Positions 16,007 to 24,857 are shown, numbered from the stretch's first letter. The stretch is DNA of 64,000 nt from Larkinella rosea (GCF_003858635.1 NZ_RQJO01000007.1:621941-685940), one strand, 5' to 3'. Made by a program: numbers and translations. The notes: generated by a model from the letters alone, not told the origin.

Positions 16007-17137
16007 TTGATAGAAACCTCCCCGCAGCCTGTGATTCACTCTGAATTATTCTATCAGTCAGCCTTAACCTCGGTTCCCGGCGTTGGCGACGTTTTGATCC
16101 GTCAATTGATCAGTTATTGTGGCTCGGCTTCCGACGTCTTCCGGTCGTCTCTGTCAAAATTACTAAAAACGCCGGGCGTAGGCGAAGTGACGGCCCGCGC
16201 TATTTTAAACCCGGACGTGTTGCTGGAAGCCGAAAAAACGCAGCGGCAGTGTGAAAAACTGGGCGTCCGGCAATTCTTTTATACGGAGAAAAATTATCCG
16301 GCGCGGTTGAAATCCTTTTATGACTCGCCCGCGATGCTCTATTTTCAGGGTGGTGCCGATTTGAATGCGGTTCGCACCATCGGCATTGTCGGAACCCGGC
16401 AGGCGACGGATTATGGACGTCGGATTACCGAAGAGATTATTCAGGCTTTGCAACCATATCACCCATTGATCATCAGCGGTTTGGCGTATGGGATCGACAT
16501 TGCGGCTCACCGGGCCAGTTTAGCGAACAGCCTGCCGACGATTGGCGTAATGGCAAGCGGAGTCGATATTGTTTATCCATATGTACACAAAAAAACAGCG
16601 CAGGAAATGCTGCTGCTCGGGGGACTGCTAACCGAAAACCGCCCAGGCATCAAGCCGGATGCCCGCCTGTTTCCGGCCCGAAACCGGATCATTGCCGGAT
16701 TGAGCGATGTGATTGTCGTGGTGGAAGCGGCTGCAAAAGGAGGGGCATTGATTACGGCGGAATATGCGAACAATTACCACCGCGAAGTTTTTGCCGTTCC
16801 GGGCCATCTGAACCAGACCTTTTCGCAGGGCTGCAACAAACTGATTCGGGACAACAAAGCCCAGATTTATACGAAGCCCGAAGATTTGATCGAATCGTTG
16901 AACTGGGATCAGCCGTTGGGCGAACCCACGTTGGTTGATAAAACCGCCCGGGCGCTGGAATTTACTGAAGAGGAAAGCCAGATTCTGGCGCTGTTTCGGC
17001 AGCAACCGGAATGGCACGTCGACGAGATCAGTTGGCGAACGCAGATTCATGTCGGCAAACTGGCGTCACTGCTGCTGAATCTGGAATTTAAAGGCGTCGT
17101 TCGGACCTTGCCGGGCAAAAAAATTCAACTGAATTAA
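16007..17137 (+). CDS. dprA: DNA processing protein DprA
   Basis: 376 residues. DprA binds incoming single-stranded DNA and loads RecA during transformation. An N-terminal helix-hairpin-helix/SAM-like region (LTSVPGVGDVLIRQLI, LLKTPGVGEVTARAIL) precedes the Rossmann-type domain with GIVGTRQATDYG, ISGLAYGIDIAAHRASL, GVMASGVDIVYP, FPARNRIIAGLSD and VVEAAAKGGALITA. A C-terminal winged helix (residues about 310-376) follows, as in full-length DprA. No ATG is available; a stop lies upstream at 15959, so TTG at 16007 is the likely start, with GTG at 16031 as an alternative. A palindromic repeat begins at its stop codon. Confidence 0.93.
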   Translation: MIETSPQPVIHSELFYQSALTSVPGVGDVLIRQLISYCGSASDVFRSSLSKLLKTPGVGEVTARAILNPDVLLEAEKTQRQCEKLGVRQFFYTEKNYPARLKSFYDSPAMLYFQGGADLNAVRTIGIVGTRQATDYGRRITEEIIQALQPYHPLIISGLAYGIDIAAHRASLANSLPTIGVMASGVDIVYPYVHKKTAQEMLLLGGLLTENRPGIKPDARLFPARNRIIAGLSDVIVVVEAAAKGGALITAEYANNYHREVFAVPGHLNQTFSQGCNKLIRDNKAQIYTKPEDLIESLNWDQPLGEPTLVDKTARALEFTEEESQILALFRQQPEWHVDEISWRTQIHVGKLASLLLNLEFKGVVRTLPGKKIQLN

Positions 17138-17229
17138 CGTACCCACGACTTCAGTCCGTGACATCCTTGTCAAATAGTACCATTTTTACTAAGGAGGATC
17201 TCACGGACTAAAGTCCGTGGGTACGTTAA
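17134..17229. repeat. Dispersed palindromic repeat, family B, copy 1
   Basis: Arms at 17134-17161 and 17201-17229. The right arm contains CACGGACTAAAGTCCGTGGG, whose core is itself a palindrome, and the left arm is its imperfect complement (CACGACTTCAGTCCGTG). The element fills the whole space between the convergent dprA and DUF4394 genes and supplies bases of the dprA stop codon. Related copies are at 45733-45816 and 57101-57178. Confidence 0.85.
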
Positions 17230-18801
17230 TTAGAAGCCTAATCCAATGGCGAAACCGCGAACCGTGGTCGTGAATTTGCCCAGATCGGTGAGCGCGCCAT
17301 TGTTCAGGTTTACTTCGTATAGATTGGTTGAACCACCGGCGGTGAGGAGGGCAAACGCTTTGTTACTGCGTCCGCCAATGTCGAATCCGTTGGTGCCGGT
17401 TACATCGATGCTGAGGGGCCGGCCACCGACAACCAGACCATCATTTGGTGGAGCCTGCGTATATAAACGGTTATCCACATCATCAATGTCATAGAGCACC
17501 GTCGTGGTTGCTCCCGCGAAATTATTGGAGTAAGCAGCCGCACGAACCGAAGGTTTATCGACGGCAGTTGGTCCGAAATTGAGCGGTTTGTCGACCGCAA
17601 CCGCCCCCGAAACCGGGTCGATCCGAAGGTTCTGACCTGAATTACTGATGACCCGAATCCGGTCGACGGTTGGGTTAAAGTCAAATCCATAATCACTGCC
17701 GGTCAGCTCGGGTGTAAATGGTCCCGAACCCACCTGCGTCAATTGCGCATTCATGGTTCCGGCCGGGTAGCTGATCGCGTAAATGCGGCTGGAGTTCCCC
17801 AGGGCGTACAATTGACCCGTTGCCGGACGCATGTCGATTCCCCGAATGGTTTCGCCCGGTTGCAGCCCGACGATGTTTCGCTGGGTTGGAATACCTAAAT
17901 CATACGGGTTAAAAATGAGCAGGTCGTTGCCGCTCACCGCGTAGGCAACGGCATCGGTTGGAATTGCCAGCCCAATGATGGTTTTTGAGCCAAGATCACC
18001 CAGCTTTTGTATCGCTCCTTTGGTCAGATCCACCTTGCCCAATTCCGATTTACCACCGATCTGGTACGCGAGCAGAGCGTGGCTGTTGTCGGAAGAAATG
18101 TCAAAACCGGCGCTGCCCGTGATGTCTTTCTCCAGCGAACCCACATTCACCAGCGTGCCATTGTTGGGCGGGTTCTGGATATACAATCGATCCGATTCGG
18201 GGTCGATGTCGTACAAGGTTGTGCTGCTGGCAATGCCCCGGCTGTTGGTGTACGCAACGGCCGAAATTTTCGGACTGGTTCCACCGTTGATGTTGCCATC
18301 CTGGCCACCGGTTTGCAGCAGTCCGGTGTTGGGATTAAGCCGCAGATTTTGACCGGTATTCGTCACCACGCGAATCAGGTCGACGGTTGGGTTAAAGTCA
18401 AAACCGGCCACATCGCCCGCTAAAGCAGGAGCAAACGGGTCAGTGCTCAACGCGCGGGCTTTCCCCGATTCCTGATCGATTACATACACGCGGCTGCTGC
18501 TACCCAAACCGTACAACTGTCCGGTTGCTGGCCGGAAGTCGATGGCCAGGATTTTTTCGCCACCTTGCAAACCGGTAATTTCGCGGTCGGAGAGGTTGGC
18601 CGCCGGATTCGAGATGCCCTTTTTGTTCAGGTGGTTGTCGCTCGTTAGTACGAAAAACTGGAGTTCTGCGGCTTCGCGTGCGCCACTGAATTTAGGCACA
18701 TCCGGACTCAACGATTTTTCGGAGTCCGTACAGGCGTTCAGGCCGACCAATAGCGCAATCATTCCTGCACCCGCAATTCGGCGAAGTTGAAAAGTACTCA
18801 T
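17230..18801 (-). CDS. DUF4394 lipoprotein with two tandem domain copies
   Basis: 523 residues with a signal peptide and lipobox (VGLNAC, Cys24). Two homologous copies of about 220 residues follow: the first has ILAIDFRPATGQLYGLGSSS, GFDFNPTVDLIRVV, NTGQNLRLNPNTG and LYDIDPESDRLYIQNPPNNG, and the second repeats each with small changes (IRGIDMRPATGQLYALGNSS, GFDFNPTVDRIRVI, NSGQNLRIDPVSG, LYDIDDVDNRLYTQAPPNDG). This is DUF4394, a predicted beta-propeller-like surface domain of unknown role. It stands alone; the terminal palindrome abuts its stop. Confidence 0.88.
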   Translation of the reverse strand: MSTFQLRRIAGAGMIALLVGLNACTDSEKSLSPDVPKFSGAREAAELQFFVLTSDNHLNKKGISNPAANLSDREITGLQGGEKILAIDFRPATGQLYGLGSSSRVYVIDQESGKARALSTDPFAPALAGDVAGFDFNPTVDLIRVVTNTGQNLRLNPNTGLLQTGGQDGNINGGTSPKISAVAYTNSRGIASSTTLYDIDPESDRLYIQNPPNNGTLVNVGSLEKDITGSAGFDISSDNSHALLAYQIGGKSELGKVDLTKGAIQKLGDLGSKTIIGLAIPTDAVAYAVSGNDLLIFNPYDLGIPTQRNIVGLQPGETIRGIDMRPATGQLYALGNSSRIYAISYPAGTMNAQLTQVGSGPFTPELTGSDYGFDFNPTVDRIRVISNSGQNLRIDPVSGAVAVDKPLNFGPTAVDKPSVRAAAYSNNFAGATTTVLYDIDDVDNRLYTQAPPNDGLVVGGRPLSIDVTGTNGFDIGGRSNKAFALLTAGGSTNLYEVNLNNGALTDLGKFTTTVRGFAIGLGF

Positions 18802-18999
18802 CTTTCAAATTTGTTTAGAATGGTTAACTGTAGATAGGATTATTGACAGTCATACGAATGAGGAGCCGCTTTTGGATTGGCGGGGATTGAAAATATTAGG
18901 ATGTGGTTCTGGAAGATTGATATTGCTGATTGATAATGAGGTGATTATGTAGCCAGAAGACCGCAAAAGATAATATAGGTATGAAACCGGAAAATAAGG

Positions 19000-20466
19000 C
19001 TACCAGCTCTTTTTAACAGACAGAAAAGCGCCGGTTTGGGCAGGATATAAGGCACCGTGGTCGAGGGCCAGGCTGGCCGATAAAACCGTGTGCGCCAAAC
19101 GGGGTAGGGGAATCTGAGCAGAAAATGAGGCTGAAAATTGCTCAAAACGGGGATAATAGGGCTGAATATAGGTGCCGTAATTGCGACTGTACGATGCCCG
19201 GGCATTGAGCTGAACCCGGTACAGAATTCCTTCCAGACCTAAATACCAGACATTGACCCGGTTATTCGGGAAAAAACCGCCCCCGGTCAGTTTCTGTACG
19301 CTGGCTGTATAATCGGCGCGGGGAGCAATGAAGGGCGTACCGATGGTTCGGCCGCGATACGACCAGCCTTCGCGGTATTGCCCGTGATTGAAGTAGTTGT
19401 CGGCGCCCTGATATTGAGCAGTCTGGTCGAAAACCGGTCCGCTCTGGTTGGTCATCGATAGCCATTCCACCACGGCGCCATTCCAGCGAAACCGGGGATT
19501 GGGATCGGCTTCCCGGTTGCGAACGCGCAGTCCCCACAAACCATCGGGGAAGTTGAGGTGGACGATTCCGCTGACGTCTTCGTAAAAATGCTGGTAATAC
19601 AGCAGGGTATTCAAGCGGGACGTAGTCCATTCAACGGCGTAATCGATGGAGCCAATGTGATTGCCAATGCGGTTTTCGCCGTCAAAACCGGTTTGGTTAC
19701 TGCTCGATTTTGGATAAAGACCAAAAATCAACGACAGATAATCCTGGAACGAAGAAGGTAATTGGCCGTTGACGGCGACCGGGCTGCCAATCAGGTAATC
19801 GGCGTGACCACCCCACTGCACCTGGTGGTTCATTCCGGCGTAGAGTTTCACTTTCCAGTGCGGTTTTCCGAAACGACCATAGAGGTATTTCTGATGGAAA
19901 AACGCGCCCTTGATGTATGGCGCATTGAACCAGCCGTGGGCGTAACCCAGCCGAAAAGCCAGGATTTTTTTAAGGAAATTGAGCGGGACAAAATCCGGGG
20001 TGTGCAGTTGAATTTTCGGGAAGGGCATTGAATTACCCGACCAGGTCACGAAACCGGAGGTCAATGTCGTGTCGCCAATGCCGTACACCTCCCGGTGACG
20101 GCCACCCCAGAGTTCGAACTGCCCGAACCGCACTTTAGCAAACCATTCCGGCGCCAAAAACTGAGTGGTTTTGCCCACATTTACGACGCCGTAGCCCCCA
20201 AATCCCCAATCAAACCGTCTCCGTTTGAGCGAATCAGAATCGGCATGGTAATCACGCTGCACACTTCCGCGCAGGGTTCCGAACGGCCCCTGCAAGGGAA
20301 CAATGCCGTATTGATTGGTTCGGAGCCAGAAAGGCAGCTGGCTCGTGGAAGCACCCATGACGCCGAGCTCCAGCCCGGAATGAACCGGACTTATGCCCCG
20401 ATCGGATTGCGCCCAAACGGAGGTCGTCAGCAGGCAACTGACCGCCCAAGTGATTAGCCGTCTCAT
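19000..20466 (-). CDS. Wzi-like outer-membrane beta-barrel protein (paralogue 2)
   Basis: 488 residues with a signal peptide ending in SVWAQ. It is a paralogue of the 10404-11912 protein along its whole length, sharing PFWLRTNQYGIVP, WFAKVRFGQFELWGGRHREV, FVTWSGNSMPFPKIQL, LGYAHGWF, HQVQWGG and YFNHGQYREGWSYRGRTIGT. Amphipathic strands dominate, consistent with an outer-membrane barrel of the capsule-assembly Wzi type. It is downstream of pyrE by 11 bp and so probably co-transcribed with it, which is a chance pairing as far as I can tell. No polysaccharide genes are nearby, so the ligand is unknown. Confidence 0.75.
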   Translation of the reverse strand: MRRLITWAVSCLLTTSVWAQSDRGISPVHSGLELGVMGASTSQLPFWLRTNQYGIVPLQGPFGTLRGSVQRDYHADSDSLKRRRFDWGFGGYGVVNVGKTTQFLAPEWFAKVRFGQFELWGGRHREVYGIGDTTLTSGFVTWSGNSMPFPKIQLHTPDFVPLNFLKKILAFRLGYAHGWFNAPYIKGAFFHQKYLYGRFGKPHWKVKLYAGMNHQVQWGGHADYLIGSPVAVNGQLPSSFQDYLSLIFGLYPKSSSNQTGFDGENRIGNHIGSIDYAVEWTTSRLNTLLYYQHFYEDVSGIVHLNFPDGLWGLRVRNREADPNPRFRWNGAVVEWLSMTNQSGPVFDQTAQYQGADNYFNHGQYREGWSYRGRTIGTPFIAPRADYTASVQKLTGGGFFPNNRVNVWYLGLEGILYRVQLNARASYSRNYGTYIQPYYPRFEQFSASFSAQIPLPRLAHTVLSASLALDHGALYPAQTGAFLSVKKSW

Positions 20467-20477
20467 CGGCTATCAGG

Positions 20478-21104
20478 CTAATTGTTCCATTCCGCCGGAT
20501 TTTGTCGCCAGGCGGCTAATGATTCCGTGGCATCTGCGGCAATGTAATTCAATTCACGGGCTTCACCGACCAGCGTTTCGTAGTCGCTCAAACAGACTAA
20601 TTTGACGTTTTTATCCGCAAAATTTTGCCCGGCGATCGGAAAACCGTAGGTGAAAATAGCTCCCATTCCGAGTACGTCGGCTCCGGCCTGACGCAACACA
20701 TCGACCACTTTGAGCGAACTGCCGCCGGTCGAAATCAGATCTTCGATGACCACCACGCGCTGGCCTTCTTCCAATCGTCCTTCAATCTGGTTGCCCATCC
20801 CGTGCTTTTTTGGCTCCGGCCGAACGTAGAGAAACGGCAGATTGAGCACATCGGCTACCAGCGCACCCTGGGCGATTCCGGCCGTTGCTACGCCCGCAAT
20901 GGCCTGAACATCCGGGAATTCCCGTTGAATGGCGGCCGCTAATTCATTCCGGATATACGTCCGGGCTTCGGGGTACGAAAGAGCGATTCGGTTATCGCAA
21001 TAAATCGGTGATTTCCAACCAGAACTCCACGTAAAAGGCTCTTCGGGCCGTAACCGAACTGCTTTCACTTCCAATAACAATTGGGCAATTTTTGCTGCAC
21101 TCAT
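20478..21104 (-). CDS. pyrE: Orotate phosphoribosyltransferase
   Basis: 208 residues. It makes OMP from orotate and PRPP in pyrimidine synthesis. The PRPP-binding motif VVVIEDLISTGGSSLKVVD is intact. The N-terminal SGWKSPIYCDNRIALSYPE and the flexible catalytic loop RPEPKKHGMGNQIEG are also present. ATG 21104 (MSAAKIAQLL) is chosen because the upstream in-frame stretch is encoded by a palindrome of repeated words and does not resemble the family. A Wzi-like gene follows after 11 bp. Confidence 0.95.
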   Translation of the reverse strand: MSAAKIAQLLLEVKAVRLRPEEPFTWSSGWKSPIYCDNRIALSYPEARTYIRNELAAAIQREFPDVQAIAGVATAGIAQGALVADVLNLPFLYVRPEPKKHGMGNQIEGRLEEGQRVVVIEDLISTGGSSLKVVDVLRQAGADVLGMGAIFTYGFPIAGQNFADKNVKLVCLSDYETLVGEARELNYIAADATESLAAWRQNPAEWNN

Positions 21105-21140
21105 GGGACTTAAATTGATAAATGACCATTGACCATCGAC

Positions 21141-21172
21141 GATTGACCATTGACAGTGGACGATGGTCAATC
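21141..21172. repeat. Word-repeat hairpin between pyrE and the CNNM gene
   Basis: Perfect 10-bp arms GATTGACCAT (21141-21150) and ATGGTCAATC (21163-21172) with a 12-nt loop, preceded by further near-copies of TGACCATTGACCATCGAC. It belongs to the class of hairpins built from short repeated words also seen at 23303, 25407, 44494 and 49329. Confidence 0.65.
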
Positions 21173-21178
21173 ATCATG

Positions 21179-22462
21179 CTACTCTTCCGTTCGCTTCGTT
21201 ACCAGAATCTTGTCGATGCGGCTTTTGTCCATGTCGATGATTTCGAACTGATAATCCTGCCAGTTGAATGTTTCGCCGGTTTTTGGTATATCCTGGATAA
21301 TCTGCAGGGCAAAACCGCCTAAGGTATCAAAACCGGTCAATTCGCGCCGGTTCTGGATGATGATGTTAAAGTAATCCAGAAAATCGTCGAATGGAATCTG
21401 GGCGTCGACGAGAAAACTGCCGTCACCCCGGTCTACAATTTCAAACTCGAATTCGTTGGTGTCGGAAATATCGCCCACCAGTGCATCCACGATGTCGTTG
21501 AGTGTCACCATTCCTAAAACGCCCCCGTATTCATCAACGATAATTCCAACGTATTGCCGCCGTTCCCGAAACCGTTCCAGCACCTGATAGGCCATGTTAC
21601 TTTCCGGGATATACAGGATGTCGCGCTTCAGTTCTTCCAGCCGGGTCAGTTGGTCGTCCAGGTCTTTGCCCAGAAAATCTTTACTGTGAATCAGCCCGAT
21701 CATCTCATCGACTCCACCTTGGCAGAGCGGATAATGCGAATGCCGGTGTTCGATAATATACTGGCGGTTTTCTTCGACGGTGGCTTCCAGGTCCAGGAAA
21801 ACCATTTCCTGCCGGTTGGTCATCAGGGAGGTAATCCGGCGATCGCCGAGTTGAAAAACGTTCTGCACAATTTCCTGTTCGATCTCCTCAATGACCCCGC
21901 CCGACGTTCCTTCCTGAATCAGGCTCTTTATTTCTTCCTCCGTAACGGCGCTGGCATTCGGTTTGATGTTCAGTATTTTGATGATGAGATCGCTGGAAAA
22001 GGCGAGGAGGCTGATGAACGGCGCCGTAATTTTGGAGAGCATATTCATCGGCCCGGCCATAAATTTGGCAATGCCTTCGGGGTTCGACAAACCGATTCGT
22101 TTCGGAACCAGTTCGCCCAGTACCAGCGACAGGTAGGTGATTAGGATAACCGTCAGCGTTACGGCAATACTGTTGGCATAAGGTTGCAGAAGCGGAAACT
22201 TGGAAACAAAAGCCGAAATCTGGTCGGTGAGGCTGTCGCCACTGAAAATACCGGTCAGGATGCCAATCAGCGTAATTCCAATTTGAACGGTTGCCAGAAA
22301 GCGGTTTGGCGATTCGGCCAGTTTAAGGGCTTCTTCGGCCCGGCGGTCGCCGTTGCGGGCGTCGGTTTCGAGTCGGGCTTTGCGGGAGGACACGAGTGCG
22401 ATCTCCGATAAGGAAAAAACACCGTTCAGAATGACTAAAAAGAGAATTATTGCAAGTTCCAC
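21179..22462 (-). CDS. CNNM/CorC-type transporter (hemolysin family)
   Basis: 427 residues. An N-terminal CNNM (DUF21) domain has about four membrane helices (LAIILFLVILNGVFSLSEIA, LATVQIGITLIGILTGIFSG, IAVTLTVILITYLSLVLGEL and a fourth near residue 140). Two CBS domains cover about residues 200-335, with VGIIVDEYGGVLGMVTLNDI, and a C-terminal CorC_HlyC domain follows. Relatives are linked to magnesium or cobalt efflux; transport of a specific ion is not shown. The only start is GTG at 22462, supported by a promoter box 23 bp upstream. It is divergent from the Nudix gene. Confidence 0.9.
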   Translation of the reverse strand: MELAIILFLVILNGVFSLSEIALVSSRKARLETDARNGDRRAEEALKLAESPNRFLATVQIGITLIGILTGIFSGDSLTDQISAFVSKFPLLQPYANSIAVTLTVILITYLSLVLGELVPKRIGLSNPEGIAKFMAGPMNMLSKITAPFISLLAFSSDLIIKILNIKPNASAVTEEEIKSLIQEGTSGGVIEEIEQEIVQNVFQLGDRRITSLMTNRQEMVFLDLEATVEENRQYIIEHRHSHYPLCQGGVDEMIGLIHSKDFLGKDLDDQLTRLEELKRDILYIPESNMAYQVLERFRERRQYVGIIVDEYGGVLGMVTLNDIVDALVGDISDTNEFEFEIVDRGDGSFLVDAQIPFDDFLDYFNIIIQNRRELTGFDTLGGFALQIIQDIPKTGETFNWQDYQFEIIDMDKSRIDKILVTKRTEE

Positions 22463-22484
22463 ACGGGGGAAAGTTGGCGTTTTG

Positions 22485-22514
22485 CAAAAATAGTGGTTTT
22501 AGTTTCTCTTCAAA
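22485..22514 (-). promoter_or_regulatory. Putative promoter of the CNNM/CorC gene
   Basis: Minus strand: TTTG (22514-22511), 18 bp spacer, then TATTTTTG (22492-22485), matching the Bacteroidota -33/-7 pattern. It implies a leader of about 16 nt before the GTG start. Confidence 0.55.
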
Positions 22515-22529
22515 GATGAATGGTTTATC

Positions 22530-22537
22530 TAAATTTG
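22530..22537 (+). promoter_or_regulatory. Putative promoter -7 box of the Nudix gene
   Basis: TAAATTTG matches TAnnTTTG and lies 70 bp upstream of the Nudix ATG at 22608. It faces away from the CNNM promoter in the same divergent spacer. Confidence 0.45.
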
Positions 22538-22607
22538 TTTTCTGATTCACGGTTTTCGGTACGTCGACGATTCGACGGTCTATTCATCCAGCAGTCCAAC
22601 TACACGC

Positions 22608-23306
22608 ATGACCATTTTTATTGATGACCGGCCTATTCATTTGAAGAGTTCCAAAAAGGCCGAAAAGTTGCAGAATGCTGCCCTGGCGAATCACGTGGAC
22701 TACGACCGGATTATTGACGCCCGACTCGATGGCCTGAAGCTGGGCATGCTAAAGGGGCATTTACTGGTGCTCAATGCCACGCCGATGACGATCGAAAAAC
22801 TGGTCAATTTACTCAACAACTACGAGATGAGCGATCTAAACTCCGTCACACTGGTTGCCGCCGATAAAAAAGCCGTTGAAGAAAAGTTTAAAAGTCTGTT
22901 CCGGATCGTTAAAGCTGCGGGGGGCGTGGTGTTCAAGGCGGATAAAATGCTGTTGATGTTCCGTCGGGGCAAGTGGGATCTGCCAAAAGGGAAACTGGAC
23001 GCCGACGAATCATCGCGGGTGGCGGCCCTCCGGGAGGTTCAGGAAGAAACCGGGGTGGTAGCTGCGCTCGAAAACCGCATCTGTACTACCTGGCACACCT
23101 ACACGCTCAACGGAAACCGCATCCTGAAACGGACGAAATGGTATCAGATGAGCTGCATCGACGACTCCCGCATGCAACCTCAGGTCGACGAAGACATCGA
23201 GCGGCTGGAATGGATGGATCAAAAGAAAACCGCTATCGCGTTAACCAATTCCTTCAGTTCCATCCGCTATGTGATTGATACGGTGAAGGAGAATGTAAAT
23301 AATTAA
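22608..23306 (+). CDS. Nudix hydrolase with an N-terminal extension
   Basis: 232 residues. The C-terminal domain has a complete Nudix box, GKLDADESSRVAALREVQEE followed by TGV, so it should hydrolyse a nucleoside diphosphate linked to another group. The first 100 residues (MTIFIDDRPIHLK onwards) form a separate, unrecognised alpha/beta-like domain. In its neighbourhood, coaD and pyrE genes lie on the opposite strand. The stop codon is inside the left arm of a 35-bp palindrome. The substrate cannot be predicted. Confidence 0.9.
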   Translation: MTIFIDDRPIHLKSSKKAEKLQNAALANHVDYDRIIDARLDGLKLGMLKGHLLVLNATPMTIEKLVNLLNNYEMSDLNSVTLVAADKKAVEEKFKSLFRIVKAAGGVVFKADKMLLMFRRGKWDLPKGKLDADESSRVAALREVQEETGVVAALENRICTTWHTYTLNGNRILKRTKWYQMSCIDDSRMQPQVDEDIERLEWMDQKKTAIALTNSFSSIRYVIDTVKENVNN

Positions 23307-23389
23307 TTACCAATGAAAAATGAACAATTAACAATGAATTCTGCGATTGCAATTTCATTATTAATTGTTCATTTTTCATTGGTAATTAA
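23303..23389. repeat. Long AT-rich palindrome between the Nudix gene and coaD
   Basis: 35-bp arms at 23303-23337 and 23355-23389 differ at about one position and surround a 17-bp loop. They are built from words such as CAATGAAAAATGAACAATTA. The left arm contains the Nudix stop; the right arm encodes the last residues (ITNEK) and stop of CoaD. It can act as a bidirectional terminator without a GC-rich stem. Confidence 0.8.
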
Positions 23390-23836
23390 CTGATAAGGCA
23401 AAAACTCGTCGATTGTTTTACCATAGCGGTGGAGTTCCCGGATGATGCTCGAACTGATGGGAGCGAGGTGGGGTGAGGTGATCAGAAAGACGGTTTCGAC
23501 GTCTTCGTACACATAGCGGTTGACCTGAGAAATGCTGTTCTCATACTCGAAATCTGTCGTGTTTCGCAACCCACGCAGTAAAAACCGGGCGCCCAAACTG
23601 CGGGCTACATTCGCCGTCAGGTCGTCGTAAGTGACTACTTTTACCGCCGGATACTCCGCAAAAGTAGACTCGATCAGGCCGGACATTACCTCCAGCGGAA
23701 AATACCGTTGCTTGGAGGTGTTGCGGCCAATACCGATAATAATCTCATCGAACAATTTGAGTCCGCGTAAAACAATATCCTCATGCCCCTTCGTAAATGG
23801 ATCGAAGGAGCCGGGAAAAAGCGCAATTCGTTGCAT
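23369..23836 (-). CDS. coaD: Phosphopantetheine adenylyltransferase
   Basis: 155 residues, full length. It adenylates 4'-phosphopantetheine in coenzyme A synthesis. The nucleotidyltransferase motif GSFDPFTKGHEDIVLRG includes the T/HxGH signature, and ISSSIIRELHRYG is the second conserved motif. NTSKQRYF and LLRGLRNTTDFEYE are also typical. The last codons are contributed by a palindromic repeat, so the C-terminal tail ITNEK is probably an accident of repeat insertion. It is 37 bp downstream of the DUF3822 gene, a common pairing in Bacteroidota. Confidence 0.95.
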   Translation of the reverse strand: MQRIALFPGSFDPFTKGHEDIVLRGLKLFDEIIIGIGRNTSKQRYFPLEVMSGLIESTFAEYPAVKVVTYDDLTANVARSLGARFLLRGLRNTTDFEYENSISQVNRYVYEDVETVFLITSPHLAPISSSIIRELHRYGKTIDEFLPYQLITNEK

Positions 23837-23873
23837 AGCAGGTTAGGACAGGAAGGGGAGAAAGGTTGCTTCG

Positions 23874-24818
23874 TCAATCGATTAAGGTGTTTCCGTACAA
23901 ACTGAAATAGCGGTGTTCCGGCAAATCATCAAATGCGGGCGTTACCTGCACGCCGGACGGTGTCGATCCGAATTTGATATGGGGCAGAAACGATTCTAAG
24001 GACGCATACATCTCGGCAAACGGCGTAATCTCACCGAATAAAACGACTTCCAGATCCTTCGGTTCGGTTTTTAATTCATTGATCACGTACAGGATATAAT
24101 ACAGCAGGTCCGTTGCGTTCTTAAAGCTAAACCGGTTGCAGTATTGGAACACCCCGGCTTTTCGGAAAATGATCGTAACCGATTCATCTTCAAAGTTTAA
24201 CGATAGTTTTTGGGAGGAGTTCAACACCGAATCGACGGAGGCCGTTGCCTGAATCAGGGCGCTGGACTGATGAACAACCGTGATTTGCTGGAGTGGATAG
24301 GTCGCCGAGAGCCAGTCGGTCAACGCATTATCGATGCTAAAAACGGCATGAAACCCTTCCTTTTTATGGGCATAAACCAGCGCGTGTTCCGACAACGACA
24401 GCGGATTTCCCCGCATCAACTGCAAGTATTGGGCGGCATATTCCTTGCGGAACAACCCCGAAGGAACCAGTGTAAATGACGGCGAATTAACCGACACCTG
24501 AATGCTTTTCCAGTAAGACGACTGAAGAATCGGGTGATTCTGGTAAATGGATCGGATGGATGGTAAAAGCGGGTTTTCGGTCAATAACGTGGGAAACGTG
24601 TAATCTTCGAGCCAGATGCACTGGTGGTTATCGGGCTCGATTACGCAAAACCGAAAACGTTCTTTCCCCATTTCCAGACAAAGCTGGTGGGAGTCGGTCA
24701 TCGAAACATCAAAAGAATCTTCCCGAATGGCAACGGTTGGGGTCACAGTAGCAATGGTGTCGATACGCACAAATAATTCGTTTAGGATTGTGTACGGTAG
24801 GAAGTTATATGTTTCCAA
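23874..24818 (-). CDS. DUF3822 family protein
   Basis: 314 residues, no signal peptide or membrane helix. It matches the Bacteroidota-specific DUF3822 by length, by its place next to coaD, and by features such as FRKEYAAQYLQLMRG and a C-terminal FGEITPFAEMYASLESFLPH. The repeated beta-beta-alpha pattern recalls actin-like ATPase folds, but I cannot see a reliable phosphate-binding motif. Function is unknown. No ATG is available near the N-terminus: TTG at 24818 (METYNFLPYTIL) is the likely start, 31 bp after a TAnnTTTG box. Confidence 0.75.
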   Translation of the reverse strand: METYNFLPYTILNELFVRIDTIATVTPTVAIREDSFDVSMTDSHQLCLEMGKERFRFCVIEPDNHQCIWLEDYTFPTLLTENPLLPSIRSIYQNHPILQSSYWKSIQVSVNSPSFTLVPSGLFRKEYAAQYLQLMRGNPLSLSEHALVYAHKKEGFHAVFSIDNALTDWLSATYPLQQITVVHQSSALIQATASVDSVLNSSQKLSLNFEDESVTIIFRKAGVFQYCNRFSFKNATDLLYYILYVINELKTEPKDLEVVLFGEITPFAEMYASLESFLPHIKFGSTPSGVQVTPAFDDLPEHRYFSLYGNTLID

Positions 24819-24849
24819 TTTTCGGTAACATATATTACTGTTAAAAGTA

Positions 24850-24857
24850 CAAAAATA
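24850..24857 (-). promoter_or_regulatory. Putative promoter -7 box for DUF3822-coaD
   Basis: Minus strand TATTTTTG matches TAnnTTTG and gives a leader of about 27 nt before the TTG start at 24818. A TTTG lies 24 bp further upstream, slightly beyond normal spacing. Confidence 0.45.
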
